Of a DNA stretch of 64,000 bases, positions 27,892-36,414 are shown piece by piece (the first letter of the stretch is position 1; every line of letters starts with the position of its first letter). Made by a program: the position numbers and the translations under genes. This DNA is from an uncultured Paracoccaceae bacterium (GTDB taxonomy: Bacteria; Pseudomonadota; Alphaproteobacteria; Rhodobacterales; Rhodobacteraceae), in the NCBI GenBank assembly GCA_947503925.1, contig CANNFQ010000002.1, forward strand, positions 248,001 to 312,000, in the 5' to 3' direction. Under the pieces are notes generated by a model, which saw only the letters and a list, made by a program, of their open reading frames with translations, did no database searches and was not told the DNA's origin.

Positions 27892-28857
27892 TTATTGGAT
27901 GCTTTCCAGAAAGCTTGTGACACCATCAGGATCAGTGCGGCTCAAGAGCAGAGCAGGCACAGTCGTTTGTGCCTCAACGGTCTCACCGGCCAAAACCTGC
28001 AAAGCGGCTTCAGCACCCATTGTGCCCATTGTAATCGGTGCCTGGGCCGTCACGGCTTGCAGCACATTATTGCCAGCCAACAGACCCTGCGCCAGTTGCT
28101 TGGAGCCGTCGATGCCAAAGACATAAACCTCACCGGCGCGGCCCGCGTTGAGCACGGCTTGCATGGCGCCGACGGTCCCACCTTCGTTCGCGGCATAGAT
28201 CACATTGACGTCCGGATGCGCCGTCAAAATATCCGTGGCAACGGTTACAGCCGCTTCGGGCATCCATGCGTCCTGTTCGGATAAGATGTTGATTGTGTTA
28301 CCGTTGGCAACGGCTTCTTTGAAGCCGCCGGTGCGGTCACCGGACTGTTCCGGCAACAGCGATGAGAAGGCCAGGGTGGCTACATTTGCTTCGCCACCAA
28401 GTGTTTCCGAAATGAATGTCGCCGCAGCAGCACCTGTGGACGCACCCAGATCACGGTTCGCGGTTGAGAATGTTGCATGCGCGATGGAACCATCCTCAAG
28501 ACCGCCGTTCAGGGCGATCACGACGATGCCCGCATCGCGTGCGCGTTGCAAAGCGGGGGCAGAATCTTTTGCAGACACAGGCGCGATCACAATCGCATCT
28601 ACGCCACGCGAGATATATGTATCGATTGCTTGGATTTCGCGGGCCAGGTCGCCGTCGATGTTGATTTCAAGGACTTCTGCGCCCGCAGTTTCTGCTGTTT
28701 CACGGATCCCTTTTTGCAGGAACTGCATGAATTGGTCGCCTTGAAAGACCACACTGGCGATGACGGGATTATCTTGTGCCATCGCGGCGATTGGGGCCGC
28801 GGCTGTAACTGCTGCAACTGATATCGCAACGAATGTTCGTCTGATCATATTGGACAT
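27892..28857 (-). CDS. Sugar ABC transporter periplasmic binding protein
   Basis: A 321-residue protein with signal peptide MSNMIRRTFVAISVAAVTAAAPIAAMA and a type I periplasmic-binding fold (VVFQGDQFMQFLQKGIRETAE, GVDAIVIAPVSAKDSAPALQRARDAGI, VIYAANEGGTVGAMQAVL). It binds a monosaccharide and delivers it to the RbsC/RbsA-type transporter encoded after it. GAGGAGG lies seven bases before the ATG, the strongest ribosome site in the operon. The ligand cannot be derived from sequence. It is about 21% identical-looking to ribose/galactose binders by eye only, so no ligand is claimed. Confidence 0.93.
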   Translation of the reverse strand: MSNMIRRTFVAISVAAVTAAAPIAAMAQDNPVIASVVFQGDQFMQFLQKGIRETAETAGAEVLEINIDGDLAREIQAIDTYISRGVDAIVIAPVSAKDSAPALQRARDAGIVVIALNGGLEDGSIAHATFSTANRDLGASTGAAAATFISETLGGEANVATLAFSSLLPEQSGDRTGGFKEAVANGNTINILSEQDAWMPEAAVTVATDILTAHPDVNVIYAANEGGTVGAMQAVLNAGRAGEVYVFGIDGSKQLAQGLLAGNNVLQAVTAQAPITMGTMGAEAALQVLAGETVEAQTTVPALLLSRTDPDGVTSFLESIQ

Positions 28858-28893
28858 TATCTTTCCTCCTCGAAGATTTTGTTTTCGTTCGGT

Positions 28894-29922
28894 TTATGAA
28901 GTGATCCAGGTTTCCTCCGGCTGGTTCATATCGCGCTCCAGTTCTTTCAAACTGGGGATTGCGTCACAGGCCGTGATACCTTTGAGCGAGGCGCGCGCCG
29001 TCGCATTGGCTAGCGCAAGGCCTTCTTTCAGGGCAAAACCTTGGTGAATGGCATAAAGAAGGCCCGCGCAGAAGGCGTCGCCGGCACCGAGCGGGCTGAC
29101 CACCTTATCGGGGGCCAGCGGTTTCGTGGGGACCCAGGTTTGATTGCCGTTGTTGCCGGTCCAAAGGACCTTGGCGGGGCTGTGCAGAATAACGGCCTTG
29201 CCAACACCGCCTGCGATCAACGCGCGGCCCATAGCTTCCAGTTCCGCGTCCGGCGGCATCTCACCTTCCGCAACAAGCGGGCTGCCGGTTGCAAGGGCGG
29301 CTTCGATCTCATTCAGGATTAGATAGTCGATATGGGGCAGAGCACGCCCGACGCTATCAGCAAAACACGGGTCTTCTGTTGACACCAGATCGACGCAGGT
29401 CGTCATCCCGACGGCTTTCGCGCGGGACAGAACCCGTGCAACCCCTGTCGTGCCGTCGGCGGCGACCTGATCCAGCCCCGCCAGAAGCATCGGATACCCC
29501 AAATAGAATATCCGCGCGGGGGTCTGCGCAAAGACATCCTGCGGGAAGTCATGGATAGTCAGCGCATCATTTGCGCCCCCCTGATAAAAGAAAGTCCGCG
29601 TCTGGCCGGGCACTGACATGACATGCGTATGGGCCGTGGCAGTCCCGGCTTTCACAATCATCAACGCATCCGGCAATTCCATGTCCCGGCATCGCCGCAG
29701 GACATATCGGCCATGATCGTCGTCGCCGATCGCCCCGATCGGCCACAATGGCAGTCCAGTCGCGAGCCTGCTGAGGGCTGCGATCACATTGGCCGCCCCA
29801 CCGCCGATGTCGTGGCTCTGTTGTCCGATCCGGACCAGCGCACTTTCTCGCGGCCAGTGCCCGATCTCATGGACAATGTCCACGATCCAGTTGCCCGCAC
29901 ATATGATGCCGGACCGGTCCAT
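28894..29922 (-). CDS. PfkB-family carbohydrate kinase
   Basis: A 342-residue ribokinase-fold enzyme. The N-terminal PfkB motif is SHDIGGGAANVIAALSRL; the C-terminal motif VVSPLGAGDAFCAGLLYAI holds the catalytic Asp (GAGD). It phosphorylates a sugar with ATP; in the context of the isomerase and aldolase encoded before it, a ketose is the expected substrate. The start is set at ATG 29922, which overlaps the isomerase stop codon by one base (TAATG); an in-frame start nine codons earlier lies inside the isomerase gene. Confidence 0.9.
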   Translation of the reverse strand: MDRSGIICAGNWIVDIVHEIGHWPRESALVRIGQQSHDIGGGAANVIAALSRLATGLPLWPIGAIGDDDHGRYVLRRCRDMELPDALMIVKAGTATAHTHVMSVPGQTRTFFYQGGANDALTIHDFPQDVFAQTPARIFYLGYPMLLAGLDQVAADGTTGVARVLSRAKAVGMTTCVDLVSTEDPCFADSVGRALPHIDYLILNEIEAALATGSPLVAEGEMPPDAELEAMGRALIAGGVGKAVILHSPAKVLWTGNNGNQTWVPTKPLAPDKVVSPLGAGDAFCAGLLYAIHQGFALKEGLALANATARASLKGITACDAIPSLKELERDMNQPEETWITS

Positions 29923-30587
29923 TACAATGCGGCCCCGATTTCGTGCCAAAGCGGATGCAGGTGCGCCTCGTCCTCTTCAATGTCGGAAAACCGGCCAAGT
30001 GGTTCGAGAAAATAGTTGTCTGCGCTATCGTCATTGACCTGACTGACCTCGCCGCCAAGCACCATTCCCATACCCGGTTTTGCATAGAAGCGGTGATACA
30101 GCCCGCGTGGGATGGTCACGCTTTGCCCCGGTGACAGAACCAGTGGTTCATCAGGTTCGCGACGCATAAGAACACCGTCGCAGCGCAGCGCGATTGGGTC
30201 GGTCACCCCTTCGGGCTGGCGAAACTCAAGCACAAGGTCGCCGCCCCCGCGATTGATAATGTCCTCCAGCTTTTTCTTGTGCGTATGGAACGGCGTTTCC
30301 TGCGCTTCACCCACAAACAGCAGCTTTTCGGCATAGGGCAAGCTGTTGCTTTCTGATTGCACGCCGTTGCGCAGGCAGAATAACCCAAGCCCCCGCTGGG
30401 CGAATTCGCCACTGCCAAAATCGGTGACGTCCCAGCCGATTTGGTGTTTGTGCAACCAAACCGCCAATTCCGGGTTGTTTTCGTAGTCCTCGACGCCCCA
30501 ACTGGCCCAGTCAGGCAGAAACCAGCCATGGGTCTTTAGCAGCGACTTGGCCTGCCGGATGGCTTCGTTAATCTCGGACCGTTTCAT
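29922..30587 (-). CDS. D-lyxose ketol-isomerase family protein (cupin)
   Basis: A 221-residue cupin beginning MKRSEINEAIRQAKSLLKTHGW. The metal site is visible in TPFHTHKKKLEDIIN (His, His, Glu spacing) and IPRGLYHRFYAKPG (second His). D-lyxose isomerases of this family interconvert D-lyxose/D-xylulose and often D-mannose/D-fructose. The gene overlaps the oxidoreductase gene before it by four bases and the kinase gene after it by one. The true in vivo sugar is unknown; some relatives act on other aldoses. Confidence 0.85.
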   Translation of the reverse strand: MKRSEINEAIRQAKSLLKTHGWFLPDWASWGVEDYENNPELAVWLHKHQIGWDVTDFGSGEFAQRGLGLFCLRNGVQSESNSLPYAEKLLFVGEAQETPFHTHKKKLEDIINRGGGDLVLEFRQPEGVTDPIALRCDGVLMRREPDEPLVLSPGQSVTIPRGLYHRFYAKPGMGMVLGGEVSQVNDDSADNYFLEPLGRFSDIEEDEAHLHPLWHEIGAAL

Positions 30588-31735
30588 GTGTCAGACCGGT
30601 AGTCGACGACAACAACGCTGTGCTCTGTTCCGGCTTTTTGGGCTGCGGTCAGGATGGCGTGGTGGTCGGCGGCCTCTGCCGGGGTGACGCAGTGGAACCC
30701 ATTTGCATCGCCGCCTGACAATTCATCAAGGAATGCGGCCCACATCTGTTGCAGCGCGTCAGGGAAGCCGAACTCGAAGATATTGCCGGTAATTGTTGGA
30801 AACAGCGTGTCAAACCCAAGGTCTTCGACCTGCCAGATCTGTTTGCCGCCCTCATAGGACATCCACTGCCATTGACGGGGGTTCTTTGTCGTAAAATAGG
30901 CGCTTTTTCTGGTGCCCAGAACGCGCAGGCTCCAGGTGTTGGATTCACCGGGCGCAATGCGCCAGGTCTTCATCACCAAAGGAAAGCCGCCAGCCGCATC
31001 GTCCACATGCCCGGTGATCGTGGCATTGTCCCAGGTGTCGCAGGGGACCAGATTGCCATTGCCATCCGGGCGTTCGCGAAAGCGATTGACCAGCGCAGCC
31101 GAGACGTGACGCGGTTTCCAACCCAGCCGCAATGGCACATGCAGAACATGCATGCCCAGATCACCCATGCATCCATATGCGCCGTTCACTTCGACCATCC
31201 GTTTCCAGTTGATCGCCTTGTCCGGGTTCAGATCGGAAGAGTGCAAAAAGGCGGCCTCGACCTCGATAATGTCACCTAGGCCACCAGACCGCACAAGGTC
31301 GATGACTTTTTGCGCACCCGGAAAGAATGGCATTTCGGACGAACAGCGCACAAAAAGCTCTGGATGGCTGTCAAGCGCTGCCTGAATGCGGTGGTTTGCG
31401 GCCCTATCCATGCCAAAAGGTTTTTCACCCAGCAGGTGTTTCCCGGCCTCCAGAATTTCGGGGTAGACCTGATCATGCAAGACATGCGGCAGCGCACAAT
31501 AGATGGCATCGACATCCGTATTTGCCAACAGCGCTTTGTAGTCCGTGGTTTTCTGCGCAACGCTTGGCACATTGTCGGAAAACCAGTCCATCAGGCCTGT
31601 ATTCGTGTCGCATACTGCGATGATTTCCGGGCGCGCCTTGGTGTTTTCCAGATGCAGCCAGCGCGCTGCGGTCGACGCAAATTCACGCCCCATCAGCCCG
31701 CAACCGATCACCCCGAATTTGATGGTCCTGGTCAT
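30584..31735 (-). CDS. Gfo/Idh/MocA-family oxidoreductase
   Basis: A 383-residue NAD(P)-dependent dehydrogenase. The Rossmann motif GVIGCGLMGREFA lies at the N terminus, the conserved EKPFGMD at about residue 106, and the C-terminal beta-sheet domain begins near GDIIEVEAAFLHSSD. A substrate His-type site is plausible in GCMGDLGMHVLHVPLRLGW. Family members oxidise a sugar hydroxyl, often at C-1, C-2 or C-3. Within this operon it may oxidise or reduce an uncommon sugar before the isomerase step, or act on a product; the order cannot be read from sequence. Confidence 0.9.
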   Translation of the reverse strand: MTRTIKFGVIGCGLMGREFASTAARWLHLENTKARPEIIAVCDTNTGLMDWFSDNVPSVAQKTTDYKALLANTDVDAIYCALPHVLHDQVYPEILEAGKHLLGEKPFGMDRAANHRIQAALDSHPELFVRCSSEMPFFPGAQKVIDLVRSGGLGDIIEVEAAFLHSSDLNPDKAINWKRMVEVNGAYGCMGDLGMHVLHVPLRLGWKPRHVSAALVNRFRERPDGNGNLVPCDTWDNATITGHVDDAAGGFPLVMKTWRIAPGESNTWSLRVLGTRKSAYFTTKNPRQWQWMSYEGGKQIWQVEDLGFDTLFPTITGNIFEFGFPDALQQMWAAFLDELSGGDANGFHCVTPAEAADHHAILTAAQKAGTEHSVVVVDYRSDT

Positions 31736-32562
31736 CAGATCATCGCCAATGCATCAGCGACCGAGGTGCCATCATGGACCACAGACATCAGCGCCTTGGT
31801 CATGCCAGCGGGGTTGTCGTGATGGATCACATTGCGGCCATAAACGATGCCCCGCGCGCCTTGTTTCATCAGTTCGGCGGTGCGGCTCAGGATCACCTCG
31901 TCCGAGACCTTGCCACCCCCTCGCACGAGAACTGGAATGCCCTGCGCAATCTCAATCACGCGACTATACTCTGTCACGTCGTCACATGGGTCAGCCTTGA
32001 TGATATCGGCCCCCAGTTCAACAGCTTGGCGCACCAGCGGCAGGATCTTGTCGATATCGCCATCGACCATGTAGCCGCCCCCGGCTTTGGCGTTGTCCTG
32101 CATCACAAGCGGTTCGACCATCAATGGCATCCCAGCCAAATCGCAGGCCCGTTTAAGCTGATTGATATTCTGGATGCAGGTCTGATGAACCTCAGGCTGA
32201 TCGGGCAGCATCAGAAGGTTCACAACAACGCAGGCCGCATCAAGGGCCACGCCTTGCGCAACCGGATCGGTAATAACTTCAGAAAAAAGCCTGCGCGGCA
32301 GCGGATTGCCATAGACGTTCGCAATGTCCGTTCTCAGCACCAGCGCCGGGCGCGCCTTGCCGGGGATGGATTGCAATATCGGTGCGGTGCCGGGGGGAAG
32401 CTGAATCGCATCGGGCGCCGCGCTGGCAACCGTTGCAATTGCATCATGCATGTTTTCGATACCGCCTAGAAATGCGCCTTCATTGAACATGCCGTGATCA
32501 ATTGCCACGTCAAAACAGTTTCCTGACATGCCAAACAGCCGATTCAGACGCGCATATTTCAT
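31735..32562 (-). CDS. Class I aldolase of the DeoC/FbaB/LsrF group
   Basis: A 275-residue TIM-barrel protein. The start region FDVAIDHGMFNEG matches the opening strand of the DhnA-type class I aldolases (FbaB, LsrF), and the Schiff-base lysine is K189 in ELGADIIKADPCDDV. PVLVRGGGKVSD and ARGIVYGRNVIH form the phosphate-binding end. It would cleave a ketose phosphate made by the PfkB kinase to a C3 phosphate and an aldehyde. It is the first gene of the operon, directly behind a LacI-type operator; a ribosome site AGAGGGGAGAAG precedes the ATG. It overlaps the next gene by one base. Confidence 0.88.
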   Translation of the reverse strand: MKYARLNRLFGMSGNCFDVAIDHGMFNEGAFLGGIENMHDAIATVASAAPDAIQLPPGTAPILQSIPGKARPALVLRTDIANVYGNPLPRRLFSEVITDPVAQGVALDAACVVVNLLMLPDQPEVHQTCIQNINQLKRACDLAGMPLMVEPLVMQDNAKAGGGYMVDGDIDKILPLVRQAVELGADIIKADPCDDVTEYSRVIEIAQGIPVLVRGGGKVSDEVILSRTAELMKQGARGIVYGRNVIHHDNPAGMTKALMSVVHDGTSVADALAMI

Positions 32563-32590
32563 CTGCTTCTCCCCTCTTGTATTTCTAGGG

Positions 32591-32620
32591 TTTCCAAATA
32601 AATGGAAACGTTTCCAAATA
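32591..32620 (-). promoter_or_regulatory. LacI-type operator of the sugar operon
   Basis: TGGAAACGTTTCCA (32603-32616) is a perfect palindrome with the central CG typical of LacI/PurR-type operators. The half-site TTTCCAAATA is repeated at 32591-32600 and 32611-32620. It lies 29-58 bp upstream of the aldolase ATG, close enough to overlap the promoter and block transcription. The regulator encoded at 23842 is the natural candidate. The match is seen directly; binding is inferred. Confidence 0.85.
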
Positions 32621-32952
32621 TTGATCTACTTCTTCTCAACCTGTCAACCCATTTTCACATCCTAATTTTTTCAATATATATCAGTGCCTTACCATCATTA
32701 TTGCGACTGTTCTCTGCCGCGGTGACACAATCCAAAAGGGCAATGACAAACGGATGAGGCTCAAATCATCTTGTCGAAATGGGGGGGGGGCATTTCATCA
32801 TTGTTGCCAGATGCTGGTAGGTAGAACATCTACGCATTTGAGTCGCGACAACCCCTGCCACAAAGGCGGATCGCGCCGCGCTGAGTTTGTCATTAACGCG
32901 TGTCAGATTTTCTGCTAATGTTGGGAAAAAGACAAAACGACCGAGGCAGCAG
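32621..32952. other. Intergenic region with G10 tract flanked by inverted repeat
   Basis: About 330 bp between the sugar operon and the DUF2937 unit, AT-richer than its surroundings in the first 100 bases. At 32776-32796, GAAAT, a run of ten G and CATTTC form GAAATG/CATTTC arms around a homopolymer. No gene, terminator or RNA is recognised. Confidence 0.5.
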
Positions 32953-32988
32953 ATGTATGATTTGAATGGCGCGAGAGTTCGCGCATGA
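32953..32988 (+). CDS. 11-residue leader minicistron before the DUF2937 gene
   Basis: ATG TAT GAT ... GCA TGA encodes MYDLNGARVRA and ends with an ATGA overlap on the next start codon. A GAGG ribosome site lies six bases upstream, while the DUF2937 ATG itself has no good ribosome site. This suggests that DUF2937 is translated by termination-reinitiation from this leader. It could also be chance. Confidence 0.4.
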   Translation: MYDLNGARVRA

Positions 32989-33590
32989 TCCGGGTATTGT
33001 GTTTGGCGGGTGGTCTGGCCGGTGCGGCGGGCCTGTCACAATATCCTGAATTCTCACAACAGTACCTGCAACGATTGGCGGGGCAGGTAGAGGCTTTGAC
33101 CATTGAGGTGAAAGCGTTTGATGCCGCAGCCCTGGCCGAGGGCATGGGCCGCGAAGAGGCGTTGCAAGATCTTGCTGCATCCGATTTTCAGCTGCGTCAT
33201 CAGGCGGATCTGCGGGCAATGTTTGCCCGCCATGCCCGCCTGTCAGATAATCTGATGGCTCTACGCGCCGCGTCGCCATTGCAGCGTATCACCATGCCGC
33301 ATCGTCTGGCCGACGGTCCAACATTACGGGCGGTTTGGGGTGATTTTACACCGGCCATGCCGATCAGCACGGCGGGTGCTGCCTCTGCCGGGGTTGGTTT
33401 CCTGGCCGGGTGGGTGGCGTTGGCCGCGACCCTTGCGGCATTGGCGGCTCCCTTGCGCCGCTTGATCTTCCGCAAACCAACGCCGTCGCGCCGCGAACCG
33501 GGTGTACGGGTCAATCCACCGGTTGCCCGCCCGACGTTGGTGGCTGATGCCCCAAACCCGCTACCAAAACTTGCAGGAGTCCGCAGATGA
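32985..33590 (+). CDS. DUF2937 family membrane protein
   Basis: A 201-residue protein with an N-terminal hydrophobic helix (MIRVLCLAGGLAGAAGLSQY), a helical periplasmic part starting PEFSQQYLQRLAGQVEALTIEV, a second transmembrane helix around 143-165 (AGVGFLAGWVALAATLAALAAPL) and a basic, Pro-rich cytosolic tail. This layout is the DUF2937 family, common in roseobacters and without known function. Its last four bases overlap the ThuA gene (ATGA), and an 11-residue leader overlaps its start. Confidence 0.8.
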   Translation: MIRVLCLAGGLAGAAGLSQYPEFSQQYLQRLAGQVEALTIEVKAFDAAALAEGMGREEALQDLAASDFQLRHQADLRAMFARHARLSDNLMALRAASPLQRITMPHRLADGPTLRAVWGDFTPAMPISTAGAASAGVGFLAGWVALAATLAALAAPLRRLIFRKPTPSRREPGVRVNPPVARPTLVADAPNPLPKLAGVRR

Positions 33591-34297
33591 GCGATGCATT
33601 GATCGTTTGGGGTGGCTGGGATGGCCATGCGCCGGACACTGTCGCCGGGATTTTCCGCGACATGCTGACGGATGCGGGCATGCGTGTGACGGTGACCGAT
33701 AGCCTTGATTGTTTTGATGATGCAGAAGCATTGCGCGCGCTGGATCTGATCGTGCCGGTCTGGACCGATGGGGTCATCAGCCGCGAGGCCGCCACCAATG
33801 TGTCAGAGGCCGTGGCTCATGGCACCGGCATTGCGGGTTGTCACGGCGGCATGTGCGATGCGTTCCGGTCCAGCCCGCTCTGGCAATTCATGACGGGGGC
33901 CAACTGGGTGGCGCACCCGGGCGGCGACGGGGTGCGGTATCGGGTCAACATCACCTCTGATGATCCGCTGGTGGCGGGCATCGAGGATTTTGATGTCGAA
34001 AGTGAGCAATATTATCTGCATGTCGACCCCGCGAACCGGGTGCTGGCGACGACCCGCACGGACGTTGTCGATTGGTATCACAGCCCCAATGGCCCGGTGG
34101 ATATGCCCGTGGTCTGGACCCGGGCGTGGGGGCTTGGCCGGGTCTATTACAATGCGCTCGGTCATCAACCCGATGTGATCGCCGCCGGCCCGGCTTATGA
34201 AATGCTGCGGCGCGGGTTGCTGTGGGCGGCAGCGGGCAAGGCGCTCGCGGCGGGTGGTGACCTGACGCCATTGCAAACGCCCGGCAATCATTGGTGA
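33587..34297 (+). CDS. ThuA-domain protein (class I glutamine-amidotransferase-like fold)
   Basis: A 236-residue protein with ThuA features: ALIVWGGWDGHAPDTVAGIF at the start, then VSEAVAHGTGIAGCHGGMCDAFRSS (GCHGG resembles the nucleophile-elbow position of the amidotransferase fold) and PVVWTRAWGLGRVYYNALGHQP at the end. ThuA was described in trehalose use in rhizobia, probably acting on a 3-keto sugar. No other trehalose gene is present here. Coupled to the DUF2937 gene by a four-base overlap. Confidence 0.88.
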   Translation: MSDALIVWGGWDGHAPDTVAGIFRDMLTDAGMRVTVTDSLDCFDDAEALRALDLIVPVWTDGVISREAATNVSEAVAHGTGIAGCHGGMCDAFRSSPLWQFMTGANWVAHPGGDGVRYRVNITSDDPLVAGIEDFDVESEQYYLHVDPANRVLATTRTDVVDWYHSPNGPVDMPVVWTRAWGLGRVYYNALGHQPDVIAAGPAYEMLRRGLLWAAAGKALAAGGDLTPLQTPGNHW

Positions 34298-34447
34298 TAT
34301 TTGTGCCATTGCGCACATCGCGGGGTGGTCAATTCATCTAGTCTGATGAGCGACGGGCAGCGGCCGTTAGTGGCCTGATCCGTCTGACGGCGCCAATTGA
34401 TCCGGTGCTGCGTTTTCTGGCGTAGATTGATTTATTGGAGATCCAAC

Positions 34448-35068
34448 ATGTCCACACTGGATGATGTACCGTACGCGACCCGGTTTAAGATGCTGCAATT
34501 GTTTCGATCCGAGAATTATTGTTTCGCCACTTATAGGCAAGGCCGCGCGCCCACGTTCTATTTCGCATTTGGCGGGTTGACCCGTCTGAACTCGGCACGG
34601 CTTTGCGGTCGGGTGCGGACGATGCATGGGAACGGCCCGTTGATTGACATCACCCAGACCCAAAAGCGTCATATGTTCTTTGATCAGGATGATAACCGCA
34701 ATGCGGCAGGTCGCCGGATCGCAGGCCCGCGTATCGACGTGTCAAACGCGCTTGGTCAAGCCCCGAGCCAGGCGGCTGTCGCTGCAATCTTTGCGGCCAA
34801 CCGGTCCGTCCCGGCAGGGGATGATTATCATTTCGAATATACGGTTACCCCGGCCCATGGACGACAGTGTTCGCGCCGTCATCCATCGGGTGGACAAGTC
34901 GTGCTGGACCCCAGGGTGATCAATGACACGATGGCAATCGGTATCGTCAATCGAATGTTGGCCCGCCCTTGTCAGGTCAAGCTGGACAATCACGTGCAAT
35001 TCAACAGCGTACCCACGCAACCCGCCCAAACTGCGGCGACCGTTGCGCAATACCTCGCATCGGTCTGA
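34448..35068 (+). CDS. Hypothetical protein, 206 residues
   Basis: A soluble protein starting MSTLDDVPYATRFKMLQLFRS with a GGAG ribosome site seven bases upstream. It contains FYFAFGGLTRLNSARLCGRV, a basic KRHMFFDQDDNRNAAGRRI segment and YHFEYTVTPAHGRQCSRRHPSGG. No recognised domain, signal peptide or membrane helix. Base composition is close to its neighbours. It is not coupled to either neighbour and I do not recognise a family. Confidence 0.55.
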   Translation: MSTLDDVPYATRFKMLQLFRSENYCFATYRQGRAPTFYFAFGGLTRLNSARLCGRVRTMHGNGPLIDITQTQKRHMFFDQDDNRNAAGRRIAGPRIDVSNALGQAPSQAAVAAIFAANRSVPAGDDYHFEYTVTPAHGRQCSRRHPSGGQVVLDPRVINDTMAIGIVNRMLARPCQVKLDNHVQFNSVPTQPAQTAATVAQYLASV

Positions 35069-35145
35069 CCCGTCGCCATATGCCTGCTTGACCATTGCTT
35101 GCGCAGACCCCAGTTTGCGCGCAAATCGCAACCTTGGGAGCAGTC

Positions 35146-36414
35146 ATGGCATCGGTGAAACACACCGCCCCGTTTTCCAAATTCGAATGGATGATCGCCT
35201 GGCGTTATATCCGCGCCAAACGGGCCGAGGGCGGGGTCAGTGTGATGACATGGATCAGCCTGATCGGGGTAACGCTTGCGGTGTTTGCCTTGATCGCGAC
35301 GCTGGCCGTCCGGTCGGGGTTCCGGGCGGAATTCATTGATACGATTGTTGGCGCCAATGCCCATGTGTCGGTCGTGCAGCCGCGCGAGGTGATTGCCGAG
35401 TATGAGGATATGGCCGACAGGATCATGACCATTGATGGGGTGGCCAGTGTGGCCCCCCTGATCCGCGGCCAGTCCATGGCCGAAGGCAGCACCGGGCGGT
35501 TGGCGCTTGCCGATATCTATGGCATTCGGTTGGAGGATCTCAAAGCCTCTGACGCGATTGTCCAAAGTGAACGCACCATCGGCAATATTGATGATTTGCC
35601 CAACGGAATCGCGCTAGGGTCGGCACTGGCCGAAAATCTGGGGCTGACCATCGGTGACCGGCTGGTCATCACCACCCGCGCAGGCACCAACAGCCCGGCG
35701 GGCCGGTCGCTGCGCCGCAATGCCTATGATGTGGTATTCATTTTTTCCACGGGCCGCTACCAGATTGATCAGGTCCGCGCCTATCTGCCCTTTGACGTGG
35801 CCCAGCTGATTTTCAACCGTGACGGGGTGGTTGATGAGCTGGAGGTGCGGTTGGACGATATCAACCAGTCCGAAGAGCTGAAACAACCCATCGCGAATAT
35901 CGCTGGTCCGGGCATCTGGGCCTATAGCTGGCAGGACAGGGTGGGCCGCTTCCTGCGGGCGCTGACGATCGAGGATAATGTGATGTTCATCATCCTGTCG
36001 ATCCTTGTGCTGGTCGCATCGATGAATATCATCAGCGGCCTGATCATGCTGGTCAAAAACAAGGGGCGCGATGTCGGTATCCTGCGCACGATGGGCCTGA
36101 CCGAAGGGTCGATCCTGCGGATTTTCTTTATCTGCGGGGCGGGGATAGGCACCATTGGCACGTTTTTTGGCGTGGTCTTGGGGTGCCTGTTTGCAATCTA
36201 TGTCGACCAGATTTTCAGCCTTGTGAATTATGTGTCCGGGGGTGGCGTCTGGGATCCGTCGATCCGGGGGATTTACAATGTGCCCGCCGAATTGCACCTG
36301 TCTGATGTGATCAAGGCGATGTCGTTGTCGCTGGGCCTGTCATGGATTATCACCATTTTCCCGGCCCGCCGTGCGGCCCGGATGAACCCGGTTGAGGCGC
36401 TGCGATATGAGTAA
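35146..36414 (+). CDS. lolE: Lipoprotein-releasing ABC transporter permease (LolC/E)
   Basis: A 422-residue FtsX-type permease: one N-terminal helix ([23 protein letters not shown]), a large periplasmic MacB-like domain ([22 protein letters not shown]...), and three C-terminal helices ([47 protein letters not shown]). It extracts lipoproteins from the inner membrane for LolA. The start is placed at ATG 35146 (GGAG upstream); a longer frame begins with TTG 17 codons earlier. Alphaproteobacteria usually have one LolC/E gene, so the symbol is approximate. It overlaps lolD by eight bases. Confidence 0.92.
   Translation: MASVKHTAPFSKFEWMIAWRYIRAKRAEGGVSVMTWISLIGVTLAVFALIATLAVRSGFRAEFIDTIVGANAHVSVVQPREVIAEYEDMADRIMTIDGVASVAPLIRGQSMAEGSTGRLALADIYGIRLEDLKASDAIVQSERTIGNIDDLPNGIALGSALAENLGLTIGDRLVITTRAGTNSPAGRSLRRNAYDVVFIFSTGRYQIDQVRAYLPFDVAQLIFNRDGVVDELEVRLDDINQSEELKQPIANIAGPGIWAYSWQDRVGRFLRALTIEDNVMFIILSILVLVASMNIISGLIMLVKNKGRDVGILRTMGLTEGSILRIFFICGAGIGTIGTFFGVVLGCLFAIYVDQIFSLVNYVSGGGVWDPSIRGIYNVPAELHLSDVIKAMSLSLGLSWIITIFPARRAARMNPVEALRYE

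Noticed and set aside
24883..32562. Sugar operon as a sulfoquinovose (sulfo-EMP) cluster
   Set aside because: There is no sulfoquinovosidase, no sulfolactaldehyde reductase and the isomerase is of the cupin D-lyxose type, so only the general logic is shared.
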